A program made the position numbers and the translations under genes. This document shows positions 1 through 10,389 of a stretch of DNA of 64,000 bases, in pieces. This DNA comes from Cynocephalus volans (Eukaryota > Chordata > Mammalia > Dermoptera > Cynocephalidae): contig NC_084469.1 of assembly GCF_027409185.1 (NCBI RefSeq), positions 39,112,793 to 39,176,792 of the forward strand, in the 5' to 3' direction. The notes under the pieces are model-generated. The model searched no databases. It saw nothing but the letters and a program-made list of their open reading frames with translations, and was not told where the DNA came from. Within the stretch, counting starts at the first letter, position 1; every line of letters starts with the position of its first letter.

Positions 1-865
1 AAGTTTGGAGCCTCAGCCTCATATATTAATTACTTGTCAATGCACATAAAATGGGATTCATTATGTCATGGTGCATCTAGATTTAGATATATTTTTTGGA
101 AAAAGCACAATTTCAGTTTACATTATTTTCAGAACAAAAGTGGGAAAAAGGTGCGAATATGATTCACTGGTTATGAGCAAGTATTTTTGTCTCTTGATGG
201 ATTGGGACATATGTATTTAAGACACTTCAGATTTATTTTGCTATGGTTTAGAGATTCCATCCTGAGTCCTTTATTGAGGCTTGGAGTGAAGGAACCTGAA
301 TTGATTTCTTCAGTAATAGTAAAATGTGGCCGTGGTTGAAATTGTAGTGACTACAGAATAGTTGAAGGACAGGATTTGCATATTTTTTCCTCCAAGCTCA
401 TACTGGACTTCTGTTTGTTGATTGTTTTTTGCCTCACACAGGAATTTGACCACCGTTCTGGACCATGGCCTTCCATTCAGATGACTAAAAATTGTGCAGA
501 TTCTGTACTAAAAAAGATCTAAAATCAGCCTTGCAGAATCTTTCTTAAGATTAAGAGTCAGAATCAGAGGCTGCATGCAACATACATTGTGGGGACGTCA
601 TCTAGGCTTAAGTTTGATGTTTCCCTTTAGTTCAAGTCCTTGAATTTGATTGATACAGAATTCTCTGTACTATCTTGATTTCTAAATATAAGCTCTCCTC
701 AGCCTTCATGATTCTGAAGATTTCATCCCAACCTGATCTAGGTTCGATTTTAGGATTAGCAGTTAGAATTTTGCTAGGAGTTCAGGTTTTCATCATGGCC
801 ATTCCAGTGAGGAGGAGTAAATAATGCCTAGTGTATTTTGTTTTTTTCTTCTTTGTTCTCTTCAG
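1..865 (+). other. MAP2K4 intron (3' part), no gene seen
   Basis: This AT-rich stretch lies upstream of the first MAP2K4 exon in the window and ends in a pyrimidine-rich tract plus AG at 864-865. I see no exon, RNA gene or recognisable young repeat in it. Confidence 0.7.
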
Positions 866-1014
866 TACGAGTTGGCCACAGGCCGATTTCCTTATCCAAA
901 GTGGAATAGTGTATTTGATCAACTAACACAAGTCGTGAAAGGAGATCCTCCACAGCTGAGTAATTCTGAGGAAAGGGAATTCTCCCCAAGTTTCATCAAC
1001 TTTGTCAACTTGTG
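866..1014 (+). CDS. MAP2K4: MAP2K4 exon, third from last (kinase C-lobe)
   Basis: This 149 bp exon encodes part of the catalytic C-lobe of MAP kinase kinase 4, the dual-specificity kinase that phosphorylates JNK and p38 in the cytoplasm and nucleus. It begins in phase 0 with YELATGRFPYPKW, runs through the Gly-Asp-Pro-Pro segment and ends inside a Cys codon (TG at 1013-1014) that is completed by the first base of the next exon. The acceptor is ttcag at 861-865 and the donor is gtgagt at 1015. The residues match my memory of mammalian MKK4 almost perfectly and there is no break. With the two later exons the frame totals 309 bp (102 residues plus stop), as expected for the end of this 399-residue protein. 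Upstream exons lie outside the window. Confidence 0.97.
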
Positions 1015-2495
1015 GTGAGTACTTGATTTACGAATGGTCAAACATACATAGTGAGAGCAGTGAGGTTTATCTTAGCAATGTTGGTGCTGTACTGAGGGGA
1101 AGGGGGCCCTTTGTCATCATCACCCTTCCTTCTAAGAGGGGACTCTGGATCACCGCGGCTGTACGGAAAGTTCTAGCTAGCCTGGGGAGGCATCACCCTC
1201 TTATTCTGCTACTCAGGTATTGGTGAAAAACAGCTGTTGGTTGTGGAGAAGCTGCTGCCTCCTGACTTCCAGTACCTTGTACAAGAAATACCAGGTTAAA
1301 CCTCTAGGTGAGACTGATCATCTTATTCTGATGCGGTTCTCACCATGAAATTGTGCGAGAATCACCTGGAAACTTTTGCTAAGTGAAGAGCTTGCCAGAT
1401 CAGACTTTCGTAGGCGAATACCTGCTCTGACATAGCATAGAACACAGTTGGATGTATGCAGTAGGGTCAGGGCCAGAACTCAGTTGGTAGACCTGTATAT
1501 ATTGGCTCTTTGAAACTTTATTAAGAAGTTGTGAACCCCATGCCTGTTGTTGTTTGTCTACCTTTTTAACAGTTTTTTGTGTGTATGTATGTAGCACCTA
1601 AGAATAAATAAGAGGATATTTCACAAAGCTCATGGAGATTTGTATTAATCTTTGAAGACTTTTTGTGTAGACATATATGGCAATGGTATAGTCATGCTTT
1701 GTACTGTTTCAGTCTCTGTTTTAAATAAAACTTTTTCTTTTGTAATTTGAATATTTTTGCTAATTATTCTGTTTGTTGAACATGTTTTAAAAATAAGATA
1801 TGTTTATGAGTAAAAAGCCAGAGCATTTAATATATCTTCTTATTCATTCTTGAAAATGCTTTTTTGTTTCTCATCATTTTTTCCTGCCAGGACTGCTGTC
1901 TCTCTCTACTATTTCTAGGTCTGACAAGATTTATATTTCTGGATGTAACATTGTCCTCTTTTTGAATAATTAGAAAACATTAGTTTGGCTCTAGTTTTCA
2001 AGTCCCTTTCTTTAACCAAATTCAACTTTTAGATTGGTTTCTACGAAGGGAGAGGAGGAATACCTCAAGATTTCCTAGGTGGAAGAAGGCTATAGGATGA
2101 CTCAGATTGGTTGCTTCCTTCTTTCTAAAAACAATCTATTTTATACTAATTTGAACACAGTATACACAGTTTATAATTGCATAAGTGTGATCATTTTATA
2201 TATTTTAGTGAAATATTTGCTTAAAAGAATCTATGTAGGTCATAGATTAATGATCTATGACTAATGATCAGTATCTAAAGTGATCACCTGTGAATCCTCC
2301 ATCAGGGTTGCTTTCTTTTTAATTCCTTGATCTCTTTATTGCTTTTGTTTTATATCTGAGTAGTACTTATAGATTTTTAAATTGTTTCTCTTGGTGCCAT
2401 AATACACAATGGTTATGAACATCAATGTCCCATTTTTTTTCCTTGAGTAGTTTCATAGTTCCATCTCATTCCAATCATTAATGTCCACAGTTGAA
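1015..2495 (+). other. MAP2K4 intron, first segment
   Basis: No exon is seen here. Bases 1,235-1,740 look mRNA-like in composition and end near AATAAA-type motifs (about 1,724), but no frame stays open and I recognise no protein, so I do not call a pseudogene. Confidence 0.5.
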
Positions 2496-2499
2496 AGAT

Positions 2500-3070
2500 A
2501 TTTATTTTTATGATATGCACATATTAGCTCTCTACATTTGTCCATTCTCCCTGCCACTATCCTTGTCTTGGACATTGTTTATCATCTCTGTCCTAGACCA
2601 TTCAGATTGCTAGTAGGTTTCCTCATAATCCAGTATTGCCTTCTTCCAAACCATTCTCCTTTTTATTAGAGTTGTATTTTTATGATGCATATCTGAATAA
2701 GTTACTTCTCTGTCTAAACTGTCTAGAGCATGCGTTATTAATGGGGTGATATTATCCCCAGGGAGGTTATAATTGATTTTGAGAGACAGAAAATTTTTGG
2801 ATTGTACAATGGTTTGTAGTCCTCCAAAGAGCTATAGAATATTATAAACAGAGATGCGGTATATCTGTCCTGTTTAAATTTCATGGTGGGGAGGGGCAAT
2901 AATGAAAAACATAAAGATTTAGAAACACTCATCTAGAGGCTTCCTTTTGCTTTTAAAATGGTCCAAGTTAACATGGCTTTCAAAACCTGTTGTGATCTGG
3001 ACTTGGATTTTTGCTCTAGTCATATTTCTCAGTACTCCCCTTGAACTGTTTTTCTGCAAAACTAAATTTC
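2500..3070 (+). repeat. L2 LINE fragment, interrupted
   Basis: The segments 2,510-2,730 and 2,940-3,060 read like the 3' part of an ancient L2 element, including a diverged form of its 'aacatggcct...tgatctgg' stretch near 2,970-3,000. About 200 bp of unrelated sequence (2,735-2,935) lies between them. Assignment is by eye. Confidence 0.5.
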
Positions 3071-3089
3071 TTCAGTTGTGTAAATTAAA

Positions 3090-4060
3090 AGAATATAGTG
3101 GATAACATGGGGGTATATTTTCATTAACTTTGGATAGAGATTTTTTAAATACCACATAGAAAGCAACCAAGCAAAAGAGAAAAGATTGATAAACCAGATT
3201 TTATGACAATTAAGAACTTCCATTGATTAAAAGACAGCACTAAATGAAGTGCCAAGCCACACAGTGGGAGAAGATATTTCCCATACAAATATTTGACAAA
3301 GGAAAAGGACTTCTATACAGATTGTGTAAAGAATACTTATAAAATACTAATAAATATGAAAATGACAATCAAAAATGGTAAAAAAAAAATACTTGCAAGG
3401 CACTTAAAAAGAATTCATTGTACATAAGAAAATGTGCTTATTCAGCGTTATTACTCATCAGGGAAATGCAAATCAAAACTACAATGAATACCACTATAGT
3501 AACCAGAATGACTACAATTTAAAACACTGACAGCACCACATATTGGTGAAGATCTGAAGCAACTGGAAGTCTCACATATAATATGTAGGAGTGTAAATTG
3601 TTATAGTCCCTTCAGAAAACTGGCAATATGTAATCTAGCTGATTTAATATAACTGATGTATACCTTATGGTCCAGCAATACAAGTCCCAATTATATACCC
3701 AGCAAAAGTGTGGACATAAATACCCTAAAAGACACATATAAGAATGTTCAGAAAAGCATATTTATAATAACCTACAATTAGGAAATCTATCAACAGTAGA
3801 CCAGATAATAAATCACAGCATTATTTCTACAATGATTTTTAGCATTAGAGAAGATCAAATCATTGCTATATGAGTAAATCTCACAAATAATGTTGAGTGA
3901 AAGAAGACATAAAACAGTATATATGAAAGTTAAAAGCAGGCAGACTTAATAGGAAGTCAGAATATTGTTACTTTTATTTTAGTTCTACACTTAGGAGTTG
4001 TGTTCTTTTCTATATGCCTGCTTCAATTGAAAGTTTTCTTAAGGAAAGAAAAAAAAAGGA
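3090..4060 (+). mobile_element. L1 3' fragment in MAP2K4 intron
   Basis: This is the end of ORF2 and the 3' region of an old L1, plus strand. Translated pieces give the usual C-terminal ORF2 patterns, such as the 'gggaaatgcaaatcaaaac' stretch near 3,461, but with many stops. It ends in an A-rich run near 4,050. It is not functional. Confidence 0.75.
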
Positions 4061-5060
4061 TGAAGACCTACGGTTCAAAGTGAAGATGTCAGCCCACATT
4101 TAAACTCCTTCTCACTTTAACTTCCTATTGAAATTACCAATAGAATTTTTTAAAAAGGAAAAAAAATCTTTATTGTTCCTGGAAGAGAACAAAAAGTTCA
4201 CTCTTTGAGGAATTTGTGTGAAACTGTGTAGATGAGACTGAATTCAGAGGTGGATCGACCAACCTAGAGTTCATCATGTGCAGAGGAAAAAATAGTCGCA
4301 AGGAGGATAGAAGACCCGCAAACAACTCCCTAGCTTGTGATCGTAGGACCGGAAGGAAAGGGCAACCTGTGGGACAGACATAAGGGATGGAGTAAATCTC
4401 CATCCTAAAAATGTGGTGAGGAAATGCTTTATATGCTAGATCCCACATGCAGCTGGGATTCTGTGGTAGTATTCACTCCTGCCTTCCGCTTGGCTGGAAG
4501 GACCTATAAACAAAAGCTCAATCTTTGCTGAGGGGATTTCTAATGAGGAGACTTATGTTGGTTAGAGGGTGGGAACATGGTGCAAGCTGTTATAACAAAC
4601 CGAGAAAATAAATCCCTTGGCAAGGTAATGATGCTATCATGATGGCTCTCCACTTGTTTCTCACAGTCAGCTAGATCTGTAACCAAGGTCATCTTATGAT
4701 ATTTGTTAAACTTTGGTGCTCTTTTAGGGGTGAAGAAATTCAGAAAAATCACTAGTAAATGAAAACACTCAGTGGCTTGTATCAGTCTGAGAAATTTGAA
4801 CAAATATTCCCTTGTGAGAAAAATCAGGAAAACAATTATAAGGAGGGAATAATTTGAACTCAGGAATTGTCTTCAAATAGTAAACATGATTTCTGAATTG
4901 AATGAGGGAAAATGGTGGTACACAGTAGATTGGGTATTGCAGGTTAACCACATCTGTGAAGTAGACAACACCCTTTAGTTAATCTTCCAGAAGACAGGGA
5001 TAAAAAGGTGAACATGAGGTAAATGATAACAGACATAGAAAACAAATCCAGAAGATTTTA
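4061..5060. other. Intronic sequence, nothing identified
   Basis: Mixed-composition intronic DNA. The open frames on the minus strand are short and unlike any protein I know. Some of it may be very old LINE sequence. Confidence 0.4.
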
Positions 5061-6060
5061 TTTAACTGCTAATAGACTGAGAAGGAATTAATGTTTAAAT
5101 TTCTTTTACTTAAAGAAAAACTTAGGTCCTTATATTAAAATACCAGACCAAGTTAACTTAAAGGAGGGGTGGGGGAGCCTCATCTACATATATTGTGAGA
5201 AAATATAAAGACTTGAAAACTTTCCATTAAAACACATGCACACAAATGTACACACCACTGTACAAAAACACAGAGCAATACTTGGAGAGTAGAGAAACAC
5301 CTGTAGAAGGATGAATGTGGCCACTTCTGATTATTTTGGCAGATTATTTATCTTGGACAATACTTACACTAAAACTACTAAAATACTGAATAAGCATTTT
5401 TAAATGTTTTAAAGTGTATCAGAGTTCGTACAAAACTAGGGAATCCATAGAGCTCTAAAATGAAGTGAAATCAGAAATTAGGGGAAGTGAGGGAGTGTCA
5501 AAGCAAATTAAAAACCTATAAGCTCACCCTAATGTGGATTTGCTCTCTGAGTTCATAATAAGTGTATGGTACAAAATACTTAACGCAGAGAATTATTTTT
5601 AAAAAAACTAATTTTAAGCCCTTGGTTTGGAAGACACCCCATATCCTCCTCCTAGTAGATGGATTGAAGTGAAAGGAAATCCTTCAATGTAGTACTAAAG
5701 AGTTCCCAAAGAAAAAGTCAAAATGGAAGATGAGTAGTTCACCAAAAAAAATCTCAGCACTCACAAAAGGAATGAGAATTAATGGAAACAATTAATAGCA
5801 AGAATAGATCTGCAAAGATTTCAAATAGTACAATGATCAGAAACAAACAAAAAAAATTATCGTAAATTTAAAGAAAATAAAGAAGCTTCTTGGAAACATA
5901 AGCGGGGAATAGAGATTTATAAAGAGCCAAGTAGAACTTCTGGAAATAGAAGCATAAATTAAAACACTCAATAGCTGGATTAAATAGCACATTAGATATG
6001 GTTGAAAAGAGATTAGTGAACTGGAAGGTATATCTGAAGGTCTGCCAATAGAACTTTTTG
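5060..6060 (+). mobile_element. Old L1 ORF1-region fragment
   Basis: Bases 5,930-6,030 in particular read as the L1 ORF1 segment encoding a run of short polar residues ('aactggaagg' near 6,019 with the preceding 'aaaagagattagtg'). The remainder is A-rich and degenerate. Boundaries are approximate. Confidence 0.5.
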
Positions 6061-6268
6061 AGATAATGGAAATGTTTTATAATTTGTTCTGTCCATTGTG
6101 GTCCACTAGCACATGAAATGTGTCTAGTGCAACTAAGAAAATAATTTTTTTAAAAAAATTGGGATTAATTTGGTTTATTAGATAGTCTAACTAGTTGGGG
6201 TTAATATAATTATTAATAACAGGTTACTAATGTTGGCAGTAATTCAGAAAAAGTAGACAGTCAATGTT

Positions 6269-6367
6269 GTTTTGTTTTGTTTTGTTTTTTGGTGGCTGGC
6301 TGTTACAGGGATCAAACCTTGGTGTTATCAGTACCACACTAATCAACTGAGCTAACTGGTCCACTCT
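6269..6367 (-). mobile_element. tRNA-Ile-derived SINE (CYN-like)
   Basis: Read on the minus strand this begins with a tRNA-like head carrying an A box (ttagctcagttga) and a degenerate B box, followed by a short body and a (CAAAA)n tail (6,269-6,290 on plus). It is bounded by an exact 13 bp target-site duplication, gacagtcaatgtt, at 6,256-6,268 and 6,368-6,380. That is the mark of L1-type retrotransposition. The head resembles tRNA-Ile, as in the SINEs described from colugos. Confidence 0.88.
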
Positions 6368-7019
6368 GACAGTCAATGTTAATAGTAATTTTGTCTGACA
6401 TTTCTACTCAAATAGCATCACAAGTATATATGTTGATACAGTTTCTACTCCAGTAGATGAGACAGAAAAACACAACCAAAAAGGCATGGCAGTTTTACAA
6501 AGAAAGTAAACATCTGTGTGGGTGAAAAAGCAACAGAAATACTTACAAAATGCTGTGTGGGTCTGTAGCCATAAGCTTGTTGTATTCCAGATGCAGAAGC
6601 AGGCAGTGGCAGTGGAGACATTACTTCATGTAGGATCAGAGTTCTACAAGTGCTCTTTTTGTACAGGGACCAACAGGAATCAGACTCACTGCTTAGAAGA
6701 CAGGATCTAGGGAGTGAAAAAACATTGATGTCAGTCACTGCCTGGGCCACAGCTTTAAGCAAGCTGTGGGACTGTGGAATGGCAATGATATAGATACTGT
6801 TCTTTGCAACCAGAGGACTTAGATCTGTAATAGTTCTAATAGCAACACAGGACTGGAACTTAAAAGCTCTGTTATAGGACCTTGTTCTAGACTGGTGGCT
6901 CTGGAAAGAAGAGGCAACTGTGAAACTACGTAATGTATCTCTCGCTCCTGGTTCAGTTCATAGTACTTAGTAAGAACTCAAATATTTGTTGAACAAAAGA
7001 ATGGATATGCATGCAGGAT

Positions 7020-8000
7020 AAGCACATTCTTTCAAAATGAGTCTGCAAACCAAAAATCCAAAATACATGAAATCTAATGCTAAGAAAAGCATCCAACAAA
7101 ATAGAACATGAATTTACTTTTAAGTTTTGATAAATTTATGGAATAGCCTGAAATATGCTGTAAAATAAAACAGGTATATTTAGGATGCTCAAGGAAATAA
7201 AAGTCTAAATTTCATTAAAAAAGAAGAAGAAATAAAACAGAAATGTACCAGCTGGATATGAAATCTACCAGATTAGCTGCTAATAATTGAGAATTAGACT
7301 GACAGCACACTTGTTACTAGCAACAATAATTGCTAGAAAACTACTTAATTAAAAGTCTTGGAAATGAAGAAGTACAGCTATTGATATTAAAGAAACAACA
7401 TACTTGATATACTCTAGACAGGAAACAATTGAAGACAGATTAGGGAAGTGTCAAATGGAACTGAGGAATTCCCCCAGCATGACCCAGATTAAAATATATG
7501 AAAAGCCGTTCAGACTCAGGGAGAATAGAATACAGAGCGAGAGGTTCTAAGATGTAATTAATGGAAATACAGAAGACAACACAGAAAGTGGAGAACAAAA
7601 TTTAAGGAGATAATAGGGGGAAATATTTGAGAATTGATCTAGGATAGATTCTCAGATTGAAAGTAGTCTCTGTATCATGTAGGACAAACAAAGATAATTT
7701 ATATCTAAATGCAGTGAAGCAAAATTGCAGAACAAAGATAAGGTGAACAATGATAAGGTGAAAGCAGGAAGAAAAACCAGATTACCTGCTAATAATTGAG
7801 AATTAGACTGACAGCACACTTACTGCTAGCAACAGTAGTTGCTAGAAAAAAGTGGACTCATAGCTCCAGAGTGCTGAGGGAAAATACTTGTCAACCTAGC
7901 ACTAAAAGTTTTATACTCTGGCACTCAAATATCATTCAAAATAAGGAGGAATTACAGAAATTTTCACAAATGGAAATAGTTTACCATTCGTAGACTGTTT
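7020..8000 (+). mobile_element. Old LINE fragment with internal direct repeat
   Basis: A-rich, L1-like sequence (an acttaattaaaagtcttggaaatgaag stretch resembles L1 ORF1 flank near 7,345). A block of about 67 bp at 7,274-7,340 recurs at 7,781-7,848 with a few differences. I cannot place it in a subfamily. Confidence 0.4.
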
Positions 8001-8975
8001 GAAAGGATATACTTAACCAAGAAGAAAAGGTAACCTAGAAGTGTGTTTCAAAAGCCTGGAAAGCAGAGATAAGTGTGCAGGAAGTTGATTAGCTGGTGAT
8101 CTTGGGAACCACTAGTAAAGGGAAGGAAGTAGGACTGGGCAGAAGGAGAAGTTGAGCTGCAACTCAGCAGTCTCAGTGAAGACCTCAGCCGACTCCATCA
8201 GAAGCTGGGAAGCTGGGATGGCCTGTTTGGGTTGATCTGACTTGCAGTGAGCATTTTGGATTTTTATACCTTTTTGTGGATCAATCCCAGGAAGGCTAAG
8301 GTGGCTGACTTACAGCTGAAGTCATCTCAAAGAGGCCGGCTGCTGAGGGGTTGTTTGCTGGCAGCATTCCCCACAGTGGACTAAGTTCTTCATTCTTAAG
8401 GAGAGAGTCTATGTAGCCCAGTGCAGCATCCACTACAAAAGTGTGGGATATGAAAAACAGCAGTGAGTTTAGAAATAGGTAAACTATTGTCAGTGTTAAT
8501 TAACTATTGGTAGTAAAAAGTGAATTTAATTGAGATTGGAAGGGAGTGATCATTGAGGTATGGGCCAAAATAGATGAGGTAAATATAAACAAAGTGAAAA
8601 TACTTCTGGCAACTTTAATTAGACAAGGTAGAATTCGAGGGGAAATATAAGCAGGGTAGAGGTTTTTGTATACTGACATCTTTAGTGAATTTAGTCTTTA
8701 GTGAAGTTTAGTCTTTAGTGAAGTTGTATTGTTTTAGACTTTTGGACCAAAGAGCAGCATTGAGATATAAAGTGCAAAAGTTTTAAAACTGAAGTATAAG
8801 TTGATAAAATTCATATATAGTTTACCTCCTAGGATTGCTGGATTGCTGCTTTGTTTGTTATTTTGAATGTGAGGGAAAAAAATTATTTGATTCTTCGTAA
8901 TATTTCATTTGTGAAAAGAGAAATACTTGGGTAAATGTGTCTCCATTTTAACAATGTTATTTTTATTTTATTTAG
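8000..8975 (+). other. End of MAP2K4 intron
   Basis: No exon or gene is seen. A short 17-18 bp tandem (ttagtctttagtgaagt) lies at about 8,691-8,726. The segment ends in a T-rich tract and the acceptor tttag at 8,971-8,975. Confidence 0.6.
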
Positions 8976-9021
8976 CCTTACGAAGGATGAATCCAAAAGG
9001 CCAAAGTATAAAGAACTTCTG
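8976..9021 (+). CDS. MAP2K4: MAP2K4 penultimate exon (46 bp)
   Basis: This 46 bp exon completes the split Cys codon with its first base and then encodes LTKDESKRPKYKELL, the conserved stretch near the end of the kinase domain that carries the invariant Arg-Pro of subdomain XI. The acceptor is tttag at 8,971-8,975 and the donor is gtgagt at 9,022. It ends in phase 0. The length and residues match the mammalian gene as I know it, and there are no disabling changes. Confidence 0.97.
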
Positions 9022-9477
9022 GTGAGTATGGGACTTTGAGAATTTTAGATACATCCTCACCCTTGCGTCATCTTCACTCAGCAAGCATTGGGCCTCTCAG
9101 TCATAGACAAACAGCTTGACCTTAATGAGTGTTTGTTTTGTTTTCTTTTGAATGTTTCTAAATAAAGATATTTAAAAAGAGGAAAATTTATAGCTGTAAT
9201 TTTTCTACTAATTTACTAGCTAACTTCTCATGGAAAATTTGGTCTTAACATGTTATAAAAATTATCCCCAAAGAATTCCAACTCACTTTAAGGAGCCATT
9301 TTTCTGTTGTATAGCCTATATATATTGCATTAATAAGAAAAAATTAGTGAAAAGTTTACACTTATTTAATAAAGTTGCCTTTATTAAAAGATCGCAAACA
9401 AATATACATCATATGGTCAATTTGCATTTCTTCAAAAGTTCTCATTCCTCCCAAGAAACTTGGATGATTTAAGCATT

Positions 9478-10170
9478 CTACTGGGTGTAGCATTGGTCTG
9501 GGCAGTGAAGAAAGAACTGTGATTTAATAATGTGGAAGTATTTTAAGAAAAGACCCATTTGTTTGTCACATTTAGCTTCTAGCTCTCCAAGGATGTTAGG
9601 GTCAAAAATGGTCAACCCCAGCAGTGACTGTAAAGATATCCAGTCAACATACTTAGAGAAGCTGTGAAGGAAAAATGTTGATAGAGATGGAGTGTAGAAA
9701 GGTGGGTTAGTGAAGCAGGTGCTGGCCCTTCGGCTCTGGGGAGTACAGAGCAGAAGCTCATAAGGCACGTTACTAGTGGGCCTTTTTTGCAGTGGTAGTC
9801 AGAAGGATTGATACTGAAAACCTTCTTGTAAGATCCTTCTGCTGCATATGGGGTAAATGGAGGATTAGGATTTGTCTCTCTGTCCCAAGAGGAATAGTGA
9901 AGGGCATTCATGTAGTTCTTCTTGGCTCTCAGATGGTGTGGTAGTGGCTCCAGCTATATTTTGTGCTGAGGAACAACTGTGCTCTCTGACTCAACAAATG
10001 CTCCCTTGGTATACAAATAAGTTTCCAGACCTCGCTGCCAGGGTGGCACCTCCAAATCATAGCACCATGTATTATATCTAGGCATGCCCACATCCACTAA
10101 CATGTCTGCATGAAATATAGGTTGTACTTGCCTCTCTGGACTTGTGGTGCTACAATATTGTGCAGCCATG
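9478..10170 (-). other. Unidentified protein-like block antisense in last MAP2K4 intron
   Basis: On the minus strand several adjacent frames (10,169-9,954, then 9,911-9,612 and 9,768-9,478) together look protein-like, with aromatic- and proline-rich composition and a short motif PPWQRGLE. No single frame spans the block and frame changes separate the parts, so if it was coding it is broken. I do not recognise the protein. It could be a decayed retrocopy of an mRNA or simply intronic sequence with chance open frames. No promoter, poly(A) tail or target duplication was found. Confidence 0.3.
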
Positions 10171-10275
10171 TGTGGTTCGGAGCCTGCAGTTCTCTGCTGT
10201 GTAGGAATTGGGAAAGGTTCAGTTTGGACTCTGATATGAACTTTTGATATTTTTCCTTTTTCAATTTTCTTACAG

Positions 10276-10389
10276 AAACATCCCTTTATTTTGATGTACG
10301 AAGAACGTACCGTCGAGGTCGCATGCTATGTATGTAAAATCCTGGATCAAATGCCAGCTACTCCCAGCTCTCCCATGTATGTCGATTGA
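10276..10389 (+). CDS. MAP2K4: MAP2K4 last coding exon with stop
   Basis: Begins after tacag at 10,271-10,275 with KHPFILMYEERTVEVACYV and ends PSSPMYVD then TGA at 10,387-10,389. It encodes the C-terminal 37 residues, which contain the DVD docking region used by upstream MAP3Ks of the MEKK type. The reading frame is intact and the residues look unchanged from other mammals as far as I can recall. This exon continues directly into the 3' UTR. Confidence 0.97.
   Translation, partial: KHPFILMYEERTVEVACYVCKILDQMPATPSSPMYVD

Noticed and set aside
1235..1740. Processed pseudogene in a MAP2K4 intron
   Set aside because: mRNA-like composition and AATAAA-type ends, but no sustained frame, no recognisable protein and no TSD.
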